From positions 1 to 64,000 of the forward strand of contig JAUNLN010000008.1 in assembly GCA_030532245.1 (NCBI GenBank): 64,000 bases of DNA. Reading direction: 5' to 3'. The first letter of the stretch is position 1; each line of letters starts with the position of its first letter. This DNA is from Actinomycetaceae bacterium (GTDB lineage: Bacteria; Actinomycetota; Actinomycetes; Actinomycetales; Actinomycetaceae). Shown here in pieces: positions 43,482 to 52,322 of this stretch. A program made the translations under genes and the position numbers. The notes under the pieces are model-generated. The model was not told where the DNA came from. It worked only from the letters and a program-made list of their open reading frames with translations, and made no database searches.

Positions 43482-45533
43482 CTATTCGCCCAGATTCTCA
43501 CAGACATCGATGCGATACACGGTTGCAGAACCGCCTTCAGCAATCTTAGTAAAGCCTACCGATGTATCGACGTCGTACAGCCCAGGAGCCGCAACTCGAG
43601 AATCCGCGCCATAATTAAAGTAGTCACTGTCTTCGTAGAAGTACTTAACGTTCAGTTCTTCTAGCAATGCACATACTTCAGTGTTAACCATGATCTCGTT
43701 GAAATGGTCCTTTAGAAACAGTTCTTCGGTGTTAGAGGCCCGAAAATATAGTTGAGGAAACAACACTTCACTAACTCCGTAGCTTTGTACCAGAGTCGAG
43801 CCATTAAACGGATCCCCAATGACTAGGCCATCATCAGTAATCTCGCTCTTCAAACTCTTGATCATCTCTAGTTCCTCAGCGCTCGCCACGTTGGTTTTGA
43901 AGTCCGATGACGGATCGTAAACCCGGTTGATAAAGTTAGCGCGCGCTGGCATCGAGAAGACGCTTCCAAATACCACTAAGACTAGTGCCATAAACGTCAA
44001 TGTTCGCGATTCTAAGAAGAAACGACGATAAAAACTGTCACTTCCAGTTACGCCCTTGAACTTCGTGTAAGACCACTCGACGAAACCAAAGAGTACGCCC
44101 ACGCCGTAAGCCATCACGATTATCTGCGGTACGGCTTGGATTGACATCGTCCTATGCGAGCTCATGTACCAAAGCCCAGCCAAGGAAACTAGTGGCCCCA
44201 TTCTAATCATGGTGGTCAAGGTGAGCAGCATTGTGCTGAGAAGTGCCCAAAGCAGTAAACGCTGTTGGCGAGCATGAATGATGATCCCGATGATTCCCGC
44301 CGTGGTTAGAAGAACAATGGCCAACTGCACGACCGCCTGCGATCGCATTTCCCATGCTCCTGCATGATCTGTTGTAAAGATAGGCCAAAGTGTGTATGTC
44401 TTGATTAATGCCCAGGGTGATGGGTTCGGATAGGTGTTGTAAGAGGTAAGCATCAGGAAGACCTTCTGCCTAACAGCTCCATTTAGTAGTGATACGAGCG
44501 GGGATACAAAAACAATTACAGCCGTGCCTAGCTCGACAAAAAACTGTTTCCGCCTATGTTCCTTGGCAAGTGTTACGGCCCTACCAATCCATGCAGAGAT
44601 AAGGGGTAGGAGGAGCAATACAGTCAAGTTGAGCCCCACCGACGGATGCGTAAGCATAAGCGCCGTGACCAATGCGCTTATTGCAAGGATCCAACCGACA
44701 ACGGTTCGTTGACTGACTTGGCCAACCTCACGCCTAAACCTGCGGAACAGAGCAAGCAATGTCCAAGCTAGCAAGCCTGGAAGAACCGAGATAGTTGCCG
44801 CATTAGGAAGTGCAGGGTAGGCACTATGCATGTAGGTGGGATATTCAACTACAAGTGTTGAAGCTGCGATAGCCGCTAGTGGCATCCAATTCTTCTCCGG
44901 AAATGTTACCGAGGCGAGCGCCGCGATTCCTAAGGCCCAAACCGCGCTATCGAGAACGAACATGGAGTTTGTGGCTTGGATGATCGTTGACTCAGTAGCA
45001 AATAATGAAACCAATGCATGCCACCCTGCTGGCATAGTCGTCGCGCTCGTATTGACTCCCCACATGCGGGTAAAGTCCCCAAAGCTCGACGCCGCATGCG
45101 TTTGTTCAACCAAGTACACCGAATTCATATGAAATGCGGGGTCGATTTGTTGGATCGGTTGTCCAAGCCCAAATCTCACTAACATGGGTAGAACTGACAC
45201 TATGATGGCAACAACTAAGGTTCCCCCAAATATCCACCTATCTGTTTTGCTAGATAGGCGTCGTCCAATAATAGGCAGCCGGAACAGACGAGCAAATCCC
45301 ATAGTGGCTACTGTCATAACAACGAGCCCGAAGAAGAATGTGGCAGGGGTGAAGGGTATCCCACCCTTCGAATAGAAAACTGCTAATCCCCCAGCCGCCA
45401 TAAACGTGACGGCAGGAGCAACACTCAGAGCTAATAATCCTCGTAGACGTAGCAGGTACGTCAGTATCAAGCCTGGCACGAAGAGGAGTGCTGCACCAGC
45501 AACAAACGTAAAGAGAGCAGAGTGTGTAAACAT
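43482..45533 (-). CDS. DUF6541 multi-pass membrane protein, copy 2
   Basis: A 683-residue polytopic protein, paralogue of the one at 37690-39711. Shared features are the loop with QQIDPAFHMNSVYLVEQT, the ...GWHALVSLF segment, a C-terminal VIGDPFNGSTLVQSYG and the closing pattern EVCALLEELNVKYFYEDSDYF / EGGSATVYRIDVC, which can be aligned by eye with the other copy (AVLARNNVRYFYTDEIIF / SGGSAALYEITTC). Likely a GT-C-like transferase or polymer-handling protein. Start lacks a clear ribosome binding site. Distinctly lower GC than the copy at 37.7 kb. Confidence 0.78.
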   Translation of the reverse strand: MFTHSALFTFVAGAALLFVPGLILTYLLRLRGLLALSVAPAVTFMAAGGLAVFYSKGGIPFTPATFFFGLVVMTVATMGFARLFRLPIIGRRLSSKTDRWIFGGTLVVAIIVSVLPMLVRFGLGQPIQQIDPAFHMNSVYLVEQTHAASSFGDFTRMWGVNTSATTMPAGWHALVSLFATESTIIQATNSMFVLDSAVWALGIAALASVTFPEKNWMPLAAIAASTLVVEYPTYMHSAYPALPNAATISVLPGLLAWTLLALFRRFRREVGQVSQRTVVGWILAISALVTALMLTHPSVGLNLTVLLLLPLISAWIGRAVTLAKEHRRKQFFVELGTAVIVFVSPLVSLLNGAVRQKVFLMLTSYNTYPNPSPWALIKTYTLWPIFTTDHAGAWEMRSQAVVQLAIVLLTTAGIIGIIIHARQQRLLLWALLSTMLLTLTTMIRMGPLVSLAGLWYMSSHRTMSIQAVPQIIVMAYGVGVLFGFVEWSYTKFKGVTGSDSFYRRFFLESRTLTFMALVLVVFGSVFSMPARANFINRVYDPSSDFKTNVASAEELEMIKSLKSEITDDGLVIGDPFNGSTLVQSYGVSEVLFPQLYFRASNTEELFLKDHFNEIMVNTEVCALLEELNVKYFYEDSDYFNYGADSRVAAPGLYDVDTSVGFTKIAEGGSATVYRIDVCENLGE

Positions 45534-45927
45534 ATCGAAAACGCAGTTTTTCAGGGGTTTGGTATATAAGCGCAGTTACGCATATGGGGGGTAGTTTATC
45601 CCAACGCGCTTAACCCATCCTATTTTGCAAAAGGTCGATAGCGTGTGCACATGTTTATCGCCGTGCCATGGCCGTAAGCTCCTGAAGTTCCCCGATCCCC
45701 TTCAAGATATGCATCTTCCCTATCGATTATTCGAGACTATGGTCCAAACGAGTATCAGATGTTCCGCAGGTCAAGGGCAATATATTATACGTATTGTCAG
45801 ATTTCTTTATTGGGCTCAGAAGAAGTCTAGCCTGCGAGTCGGATCGTCACGAACTAGGACTGGCGCTAGTACTGGGTACGCATTCAAGACTGATTAGGGT
45901 ATTGAGGATAGCAATGTGGAGGTACGC
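45534..45927. other. Divergent intergenic region in the glycan locus
   Basis: About 390 AT-rich bases between two divergently transcribed genes, so it should hold both promoters. I see no convincing -35/-10 pair. A 90-codon frame at 45625-45897 (+) has no ribosome binding site, odd composition and no family resemblance; I read it as non-coding or as decayed sequence. Confidence 0.5.
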
Positions 45928-47034
45928 ATGAGGGTCGCACTAACCAAAGGTACCTTGCGGATTCCACCTACCTATTTTGCAGTAGAACACGCCCTTGCCC
46001 TACCCGAAATAGACTGGCACTTCTTTACCCTCGCCGCACAAGTAAACATTGACTTCGCTCTAAAAATCGCCGAAGCAACCCCCGCGCGAGCAAGCTTCCC
46101 ACTAAAAGAAAAACTCAAGTACCTTGCCCTCGCACGCATGAGACGCCAGATCGAGAGCGCAAACCCAGACATGATCCACCAGCACGCAACCACTTGGAGC
46201 CTGCCTGCTCAGAATGCCGCCAAGAATCTTGATATTCCGTTAGTAACAACCATCCATGGCACAGATCTGTTTACAGTCGATTATCAAGGTAAATCTCCCC
46301 TCCCACTGTGGAACAAGCACAACACGGCGACTGCGATCAAAAACTCAGCGAGAATCGTGGCCGTGTCAAACTACCTTGCAGAGCAGGCCAGAGCGCGAGG
46401 CGTTAGTGACTCGAAATTGGAAGTCATTTATCAAGGCGTTGACACGAACTTCTTCAGGCCGCTCGAGACTTCAAAGCCGGCCAAGGAGCTACGCGAGTTC
46501 ATCTTTGTTGGCGCACTAAACGATCAAAAGGGAATCCTCGACCTAGTGAGCGCCTCCCTGGAGTTGTACTCGAACGCCCCTCACACGTTGAAGGTTATTG
46601 GCGCCGGCCCCTACGCTTCATTCCTTGTAGAACAGGCGAAGCACCACCCACACATCCGCCCACTCGGCTCAATGCCACGCGAGAACATTCGCACGCACCT
46701 ACAGCATGCCGATGCCCTTGTGCTCCCCACAAAAACGTGGCAGGGACGACAAGAAGCAGCCGGGCTAGTGCTGTTGGAAGCCCAAGCGTGTGGTATTCCC
46801 GTAATCACAAATTCCGTTGGAGGCACCCCCGAGATGGTTGCTCCGGGCCTAGGCTGGTTTACGGACGAAAACGATTCTTCCTCAATACTGCGCGCTATGA
46901 GTGAAGTGATCTCTTTGCCAGACTCCGAACTACAGGAGATAAGTGAAAAGGCCCGTGCATGGGTCGTGCAGGAGCGCTCCGCGAATAATGGCGCGGACAA
47001 GCTCGCAAGGCTCTATAAGGGACTACTTGGGTAA
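45928..47034 (+). CDS. Glycosyltransferase family 4, copy C
   Basis: A 368-residue GT-B enzyme. Acceptor half: IHQHATTWSLPAQNAA, VTTIHGTDLF; donor half: EFIFVGALNDQKGILDLV, LKVIGAGPY, and the conserved EAAGLVLLEAQACGIPVITNSVGGTPE containing the E-x7-E-type donor site. It is the only + strand gene of the inner locus, convergent with the next GT4. ATG 45928 is chosen because GGAGG lies 5 bases upstream; a GTG four codons earlier would overlap that ribosome binding site. Confidence 0.87.
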   Translation: MRVALTKGTLRIPPTYFAVEHALALPEIDWHFFTLAAQVNIDFALKIAEATPARASFPLKEKLKYLALARMRRQIESANPDMIHQHATTWSLPAQNAAKNLDIPLVTTIHGTDLFTVDYQGKSPLPLWNKHNTATAIKNSARIVAVSNYLAEQARARGVSDSKLEVIYQGVDTNFFRPLETSKPAKELREFIFVGALNDQKGILDLVSASLELYSNAPHTLKVIGAGPYASFLVEQAKHHPHIRPLGSMPRENIRTHLQHADALVLPTKTWQGRQEAAGLVLLEAQACGIPVITNSVGGTPEMVAPGLGWFTDENDSSSILRAMSEVISLPDSELQEISEKARAWVVQERSANNGADKLARLYKGLLG

Positions 47035-47116
47035 GCGCCAAAAAGACAGCATCCGAAATGCTCAAAGTCCGCTCGTGCAGTGGGATGTTAAGAGCCGGTA
47101 ACCCGCCCCTCCTGCA

Positions 47117-48262
47117 CTACTCGCCAATCGCAGTTCGATAGGCGTGTTCTTGGACTTTTGCGTAGGCGTCCCCGGAGAACCTGCCTTTGGCCACTTGCCT
47201 AACAGTTTCCGGATCTTTCGAGATAGTCCCCCTCGAATATCCGACCATTGCCTCCACCAATGCATCGTGGTCGTCCACCGGAACCAGTACACCTGTTTCC
47301 TCTTGAACCATGTAAGCTCCGCCCAGGCTTGCCGACGCAATAACGGGCACGCCCAAAGCCTGGGACTCTGCAAAGACCATCCCTGCCGTCTCAATAGAAG
47401 AAACCATAACGAAAACGTCGTAGTTCGAGAGAATTTCCGGAAGATCCGAGCGGGCTATCCTTCCCAACACGTTTACTGAACCAGAAACCTCGTTATCCGA
47501 CACAAACTGTTTGAGTTCCTCTATACGTTCATCTGTACCACCGATGACGTCCAAAGACACGTTCTCGCCCATCTCACGCACGGCTTTGAGCGCAAGAATG
47601 GTTTCTTCTACACGCTTCCTTCGTTCCAAACTCGAAATATGGACGAATCTAGTAGGCGTCCCCGACGGCTGATCGTTGACATGGATCGGGCGATTAAAGA
47701 ACGAGTCCGGCACGGGCAGCGTACTAATATCGAAGGGCGCTCCGTACTTCTTTTCGAGTTCTTGCGCGAAGTTTGAAGAGACTCCAAACCTAAAATCTGC
47801 CTGTTGTACCGCTGATTGAACGAGCTTGAACCGAGGCGTGTCTTCAGGGTGATAAAGCGTAGATTCGCGGTGCTCAGTAATGCCATAAGGAACGCCCCAG
47901 TATTCGGCAAGTACCTGTGCAACAAGTATTCCCGGAAACACTGACTGCGCGTGGATCACGTCAGGTTTACCCCATCGACGCTCATACGCGCGCGCCGCCT
48001 TGAGTGCATGTTTCCGTACCAAAATGAGGTCGCCTCCGAACACGCCCCTCGGCACATTCGGAAACGAATCGTAAATCAACTTCTGAGTCTCATCGACTTG
48101 TACAGGAGTTCTTCGCCACTTCCAAGTGTTCTTGACTTCCAGCCAGTAAACACCAACGTCGTGACCCGCCTCGCGCAGGACCTCTATAGCTTCCTTGAAG
48201 AAGTGCCCATTCAAAGGTGCCTCTGGAGTCGGGTACCAAGAAGGTGTCCACAAAACATGCAT
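47117..48262 (-). CDS. Glycosyltransferase family 4, copy D
   Basis: A 381-residue GT-B protein with WTPSWYPTPEAPLNGHFFKEA at the N-terminus, PDVIHAQSVFPGI and YGITEHRE in the acceptor half, and RFVHISSLERRKRVEETI plus ETAGMVFAESQALGVPVIASASLGG in the donor half, where the E-x7-E motif is intact. N-terminal WYP...G..F is typical of cytosolic capsular GT4 enzymes. AGGA precedes the ATG by 8 bases. It follows the wbp-like operon on the same strand after its terminator. Confidence 0.87.
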   Translation of the reverse strand: MHVLWTPSWYPTPEAPLNGHFFKEAIEVLREAGHDVGVYWLEVKNTWKWRRTPVQVDETQKLIYDSFPNVPRGVFGGDLILVRKHALKAARAYERRWGKPDVIHAQSVFPGILVAQVLAEYWGVPYGITEHRESTLYHPEDTPRFKLVQSAVQQADFRFGVSSNFAQELEKKYGAPFDISTLPVPDSFFNRPIHVNDQPSGTPTRFVHISSLERRKRVEETILALKAVREMGENVSLDVIGGTDERIEELKQFVSDNEVSGSVNVLGRIARSDLPEILSNYDVFVMVSSIETAGMVFAESQALGVPVIASASLGGAYMVQEETGVLVPVDDHDALVEAMVGYSRGTISKDPETVRQVAKGRFSGDAYAKVQEHAYRTAIGE

Positions 48263-48358
48263 TATTTGATCCTAAAAGTTAAGCGCCTTCACCACTGCAG
48301 GCAGTTTAGTTTGTTCCAGGCCGCAGTTCAGCCAGAATAGCCTGGAAAGAATAGAGAA

Positions 48359-48398
48359 GGGCCTTGCCCTACCTCTCGAAAGAGGCAGAACAAGGCCC
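48359..48398 (-). terminator. Terminator of the wbpD-wbpE-wbpB-like operon
   Basis: GGGCCTTG (48359-48366) pairs with CAAGGCCC (48391-48398), with an inner hairpin CCTCT-CGAA-AGAGG. On the minus strand the stem is followed by TTCTCTATTCTTT. It starts 8 bases past the last gene. Confidence 0.82.
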
Positions 48399-48406
48399 AA
48401 CAGAGT

Positions 48407-49393
48407 CTAGAGGCGAACGGCCTCGCCAGACTTAGCCGAATCGAGGATCGCCTGAATAACCTTCATGGTCTGCAATCCCTCACGCATAGTCACGTGCTCG
48501 GTTCCGGTGCCAAGAATCGCGTCACGGAAATGCTCATGCTCCACGCGAAGCGGCTCGCGCTTCACCAAAGCAAACCTCGTGACCTCGCCCTCCGAAACAC
48601 CACGGAACGCAGCAATCTGATCCCACTCCACCGGAAAACGACCATTCTCGTAGAACGTCAAATCCGACATAGCCGTATCAGCCACGAGAGCACCACGCTC
48701 ACCAGTCACGATCGTGATGCGATCCTTAAACGGCGTCAACCAGTTCACCAAATGGTTCACCAGCACACCATTCTTGAAACGCCCCGAAGCCGAAACCATG
48801 TCCTCAAACTCGCGACCAGAACGGTAAGCCGTCTGAGCGAAAATCGTCTCGTACTCCGAACCAGCCACCCACGCAGCCAAATCCACGTCGTGAGTCGCAA
48901 GATCCTTCACAACACCCACATCAGCAATACGAGCCGGGAACGGCGACTGACGACGCGTAGAAACCTGATAAACCTCGCCGAGGTAACCCTCCGACACGAG
49001 GCGACGCATCTCAAGCAAAGCCGGGTTGCAACGCTCAACATAACCAACCGCGCCCACAACACCAGCATCCTCGAATGCCTTCACCATTGCCTCGCCCTCT
49101 TCAAGAGTCGAAGCAAGCGGCTTCTCCACGAGCGTGTGAACACCAGCCTCAGCCAGCTTCAAAGCAGCCTCAACATGGTAAGCGGTAGGCACAGCCACAA
49201 CAGCCGCGTCAATACCAACCTCAATCATCGCCTCAACGCTCGGCAAAACCTCCATGCCACGAGCAACCTCAAAACGGTCACCAGCCGGGTCAGCCAAAGC
49301 TACAAGCTCGAAACCCTCCGTCTCACGAGCATTACGCACGTGGTGACGGCCCATCGAACCAAGGCCAAGAACACCTACACGAATATCAGACAT
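48407..49393 (-). CDS. Gfo/Idh/MocA dehydrogenase, WbpB/WlbA-like
   Basis: A 328-residue NAD(P)-dependent oxidoreductase. Rossmann GLGSMG at 10-15, the signature EKPLA with Lys91, and DLATHDVDLAAW in the substrate domain. Next to a PLP aminotransferase and a hexapeptide acetyltransferase, the best reading is UDP-GlcNAc-uronate 3-dehydrogenase (WbpB/WlbA), which makes the 3-keto sugar for amination. Its ATG overlaps the aminotransferase stop by one base. Last gene of the operon. UDP-GlcNAc oxidised at C3 without C6 oxidation is a possible alternative. Confidence 0.87.
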   Translation of the reverse strand: MSDIRVGVLGLGSMGRHHVRNARETEGFELVALADPAGDRFEVARGMEVLPSVEAMIEVGIDAAVVAVPTAYHVEAALKLAEAGVHTLVEKPLASTLEEGEAMVKAFEDAGVVGAVGYVERCNPALLEMRRLVSEGYLGEVYQVSTRRQSPFPARIADVGVVKDLATHDVDLAAWVAGSEYETIFAQTAYRSGREFEDMVSASGRFKNGVLVNHLVNWLTPFKDRITIVTGERGALVADTAMSDLTFYENGRFPVEWDQIAAFRGVSEGEVTRFALVKREPLRVEHEHFRDAILGTGTEHVTMREGLQTMKVIQAILDSAKSGEAVRL

Positions 49394-50496
49394 TAAGCAC
49401 CAGCCTTCGCAAGAGCATTCACAGCCTCAACAATGCGATCAAGGTCTTCCTGCGTGAGCGACGGGTGAACCGGAAGCGAAACAACCGTCTTCGCGGCCTC
49501 CTCCGTAACCGGAAGATCAAGACCCGGCGCGTACGGAGCAAGAGACGGCAGACGGTGGTTCGGAATCGGGTAGTAAACGCCCGAACCAATCTGGTACTCG
49601 TCGCGCAGAGCCTCCATGAAACGATCACGATCAGTATCAATCACGCGGATCGTGTACTGGTGGTAAACGTGCTCAGCACCCGGAGCAACATAAGGAACAA
49701 CAACGCCCTCAAGATTCTCCGACAGGAACTTAGCGTTCTCCTGACGCTGCTTAGTCCAAGCACCAACCTTCTTCAACTGCTCACGACCAATCGCAGCGTG
49801 AATATCAGTCATACGGTTGTTAAGACCAACCAGCTCATTGGCGTAGCGACGCTCCATACCCTGGTTACGAAGCAGACGAGCATTACGCGCAACATCCGCA
49901 TCCGTCGTCGTGATCATGCCACCCTCACCGGCGGTCATGTTCTTGGTCGGGTAGAACGAGAAAGCAGCAAACGCGCCAAACGTGCCGACTTTCTGGCCAT
50001 CAAGAGAAGCACCGTGAGCCTGAGCAGCATCCTCAAAAATCATGAGGTCGTGCTTCTTAGCAATCTCAACAAGCTCCTTCATGGGAGCCGGGTGACCGTA
50101 AAGGTGTACAGGCATGATCGCCTTCGTACGCTCAGTAATCGAAGCCTCAACAGACTTCGGATCCAAGCAGAAGTGCTCCAGATCAATGTCAGCAAACACC
50201 GGGGTGCCACCCGTGATTGCAACCGAGTTGCCAGTCGCAGCGAACGTGAACGACGGAACGATAACCTCATCGCCAGCACCAATACCAGCGGCAAGCAAGC
50301 CTAGGTGAAGTGCGGAAGTACCGGAGTTTACAGCCACAGACTCAGCACCCGGCGTCATCTGCGCGGTGAACTCCTCCTCAAACGCGGCAACCTGCGGGCC
50401 CTGCGCAACCATGCCGGAGCGAAGAACGGCGGTTACAGCCGCGACCTCCTCTTCGCCAATCAACGGTTTTGCTGCAGGAATCATTTCTCGGGTCAT
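49393..50496 (-). CDS. DegT/DnrJ/EryC1/StrS aminotransferase, WbpE/WlbC-like
   Basis: A 367-residue sugar aminotransferase that would add an amino group to the 3-keto UDP-sugar. PLP Lys185 lies in SFYPTKNMTAGEGG, the ring-nitrogen Asp156 in FEDAAQAHGA, and the PLP phosphate contacts in NSGTSALHLGL. Full length. Its start shares one base with the acetyltransferase stop (TAATG) and its stop shares one with the dehydrogenase, so the three proteins are translated together. High confidence in family; pathway inferred from neighbours. Confidence 0.92.
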   Translation of the reverse strand: MTREMIPAAKPLIGEEEVAAVTAVLRSGMVAQGPQVAAFEEEFTAQMTPGAESVAVNSGTSALHLGLLAAGIGAGDEVIVPSFTFAATGNSVAITGGTPVFADIDLEHFCLDPKSVEASITERTKAIMPVHLYGHPAPMKELVEIAKKHDLMIFEDAAQAHGASLDGQKVGTFGAFAAFSFYPTKNMTAGEGGMITTTDADVARNARLLRNQGMERRYANELVGLNNRMTDIHAAIGREQLKKVGAWTKQRQENAKFLSENLEGVVVPYVAPGAEHVYHQYTIRVIDTDRDRFMEALRDEYQIGSGVYYPIPNHRLPSLAPYAPGLDLPVTEEAAKTVVSLPVHPSLTQEDLDRIVEAVNALAKAGA

Positions 50497-51098
50497 TATT
50501 CGGTAACCTCTCTTAGTTCGTTTTCGCTAAGCTGCTCGTAAACGCGCCCCGAATGAGGGCACTTGAAACGGTTTTCCGTTCCTTCTACTGGTTCAAGTTT
50601 CACACCTGCCTGGCCTACCCAGCCAATTCGCCGCGCGGGCACACCCGCCATAAGCGCGAAATCAGGTACGTCTTTAGTCACAACGGCACCCGCCGCAACG
50701 GTCGCCCACTCGCCAACCGTAACAGGGGCAACGCACACGGCCCTCGCGCCAATCGAAGACCCACGCTTGAGCGTCACACCCACGTGGTCCCAATCCGACG
50801 CGCTCTTCAAAGTGCCATCCGCGTTAATCGCGCGGGGATACAAGTCGTTCGTCAACACAGCAGCCGGGCCTACAAAAACACCATCAGCTAGCTGCGCGGG
50901 CTCGTAAACAAGAGCGTAATTCTGCACCTTGCAGTTATTACCCATTACCACGCCCTCGCCGATATAAGCGCCGCGGCCTACAATACAGTTCTCGCCAAGT
51001 TCAGCATTCTCGCGAACCTGGGCGAGGTGCCAAATAGACGTTCCCTCACCAATTTTTGCGTCCGGTGAAACGTCCGCGCTATCGACAATTCTTGGCAT
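50496..51098 (-). CDS. Left-handed beta-helix N-acetyltransferase, WbpD/WlbB-like
   Basis: A 200-residue hexapeptide-repeat acetyltransferase. Repeats IGEGTSIWHLAQVRENAELGENC, VGRGAYIGEGVVMGNNCKVQNYALVYE and VGEWATVAAGAVVTKDVPDFALMAGVPARRIGWVG are typical of WbpD-type enzymes that acetylate the 3-amino group of UDP-2-acetamido-3-amino sugars; a C-terminal tail (FKCPHSGRVYEQ) follows. First gene of the operon, ATG preceded by GGAGG at 4-5 bases. Confidence 0.92.
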   Translation of the reverse strand: MPRIVDSADVSPDAKIGEGTSIWHLAQVRENAELGENCIVGRGAYIGEGVVMGNNCKVQNYALVYEPAQLADGVFVGPAAVLTNDLYPRAINADGTLKSASDWDHVGVTLKRGSSIGARAVCVAPVTVGEWATVAAGAVVTKDVPDFALMAGVPARRIGWVGQAGVKLEPVEGTENRFKCPHSGRVYEQLSENELREVTE

Positions 51099-51227
51099 AT
51101 GCCCTCCGTTCGGTCACAGTCAGAATCATTCTACGCTCTTTATCACAGCTACAAAGCGCGCGGATTCAGTGTTTTCTCACGTAAAGATTGTAAAGTGGTT
51201 ACCGATTAGAACAAAGATCATCAAAGA

Positions 51228-51917
51228 ATGCACAGCAGTTTCATGCAACTAACAGACCAAACATGGCTCGTGGTTCCGCTCTACAACGAGGGGAAAGTCG
51301 TGCGCGAAGTACTAACAAGTGTGCGCAAGACCTTCCCTAACATTGTTTGCGTTGATGACGGCTCGAGTGACAACTCCGTTGAAGAAGCCCGCGCCGCAGG
51401 CGTAGTAGTTGCCGTTCACCCCATCAATCTTGGCCAAGGCGCGGCCCTCCAAACTGGTTTCGACTACGTGCTCAAAAACACCGACGCCAAATACGTGGTC
51501 ACTTACGACGCCGACGGTCAGCATCGCGTCGAAGACGCACTAGCCATGCTCGAAGCTGCCGAACAAGACGACCTTAGCTTTGTATTCGGATCCCGATTCC
51601 TCGAAGGCAAAGCCGAAACAGGCGCCTTCAAAAAGCTCGTGCTCAAAACCGCCGCATTCGTCACCCGCATGCGCACAGGCGAACGCCTCACCGACGCGCA
51701 CAACGGCCTGCGCGTGATCCGCCGCGACGCACTAGAACAGGTGCATATCACGCAAAACCGCATGGCCCACGCCTCCGAAATCGTCTACCAGTTGTTCGAC
51801 ACGAAACTGAAATGGCGAGAGATGCCGGTTCATATCATCTACACCGACTACTCGCGCTCTAAAGGCCAGTCACTGCTAAACTCAATCAACATTCTGGTTG
51901 AGCTCATCATGAAGTAA
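51228..51917 (+). CDS. GT2 glycosyltransferase, dolichyl-phosphate mannose synthase-like
   Basis: A 229-residue polyprenyl-phosphate glycosyltransferase-like enzyme: WLVVPLYNEGKVV, CVDDGSSDNSVEEA, YDADGQHR (metal site), and FGSRFLEG. There is no C-terminal membrane helix, but the next gene encodes a small membrane protein of the DUF2304 family that commonly accompanies such transferases. It likely makes a lipid-phosphate sugar for extracytoplasmic transfer. ATG 51243 is an alternative start; neither has a good ribosome binding site. Confidence 0.88.
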   Translation: MHSSFMQLTDQTWLVVPLYNEGKVVREVLTSVRKTFPNIVCVDDGSSDNSVEEARAAGVVVAVHPINLGQGAALQTGFDYVLKNTDAKYVVTYDADGQHRVEDALAMLEAAEQDDLSFVFGSRFLEGKAETGAFKKLVLKTAAFVTRMRTGERLTDAHNGLRVIRRDALEQVHITQNRMAHASEIVYQLFDTKLKWREMPVHIIYTDYSRSKGQSLLNSINILVELIMK

Positions 51918-51926
51918 GAGAAGAAC

Positions 51927-52322
51927 ATGACTGCAATACTCGGATCTCAGTGGTTCGCTAAAATTCTGATCGTGGTCGCGATGCTCATCGCGGCATACTT
52001 CATCATGAAACCCGTCAAGTCCGCGCAACACCTAGCTATGCGCAGACTCGCCATGATCATCTTTATCGGCTTCGCGGTAATCGCCGCACTATTTCCCTCA
52101 CTCCTTTCATACTTCGCCAGGTTCTTTGGTATTGGGCGAGGCACCGACCTACTCCTCTACGGCCTAACCATCGCGTTCTTCAGCACGCTAGTAACCGCTT
52201 ACCGCCGCGACTCCGCGACCGAGAAGAAACTCACCCAGCTCGCACGAACGATCGCGCTTGCAACCGTTCACAAAGGCGACCGCGACAAGGAGCAGGGCAA
52301 GTCCGCAAACGGTGGTGAATGA
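51927..52322 (+). CDS. DUF2304 family small membrane protein
   Basis: A 131-residue protein with three hydrophobic helices (about residues 10-28, 40-65 and 75-92) and a basic C-terminal tail, the layout of DUF2304 proteins. In many loci these stand right behind a polyprenyl-phosphate GT2, as here (9-base gap), and probably anchor it or help flip its product. AGAAG lies 5 bases before the ATG. Its end overlaps the start of the first LCP gene. Confidence 0.83.
   Translation: MTAILGSQWFAKILIVVAMLIAAYFIMKPVKSAQHLAMRRLAMIIFIGFAVIAALFPSLLSYFARFFGIGRGTDLLLYGLTIAFFSTLVTAYRRDSATEKKLTQLARTIALATVHKGDRDKEQGKSANGGE

Noticed and set aside
45625..45897. 90-codon frame in the glycan-locus spacer
   Set aside because: No start signal, irregular codon use and no similarity to transposases or sugar enzymes that I can recognise.
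35876..51098. Mobile element or CRISPR in the accessory glycan region
   Set aside because: No transposase, integrase, terminal inverted repeats or regularly spaced repeats were seen despite the GC dip.
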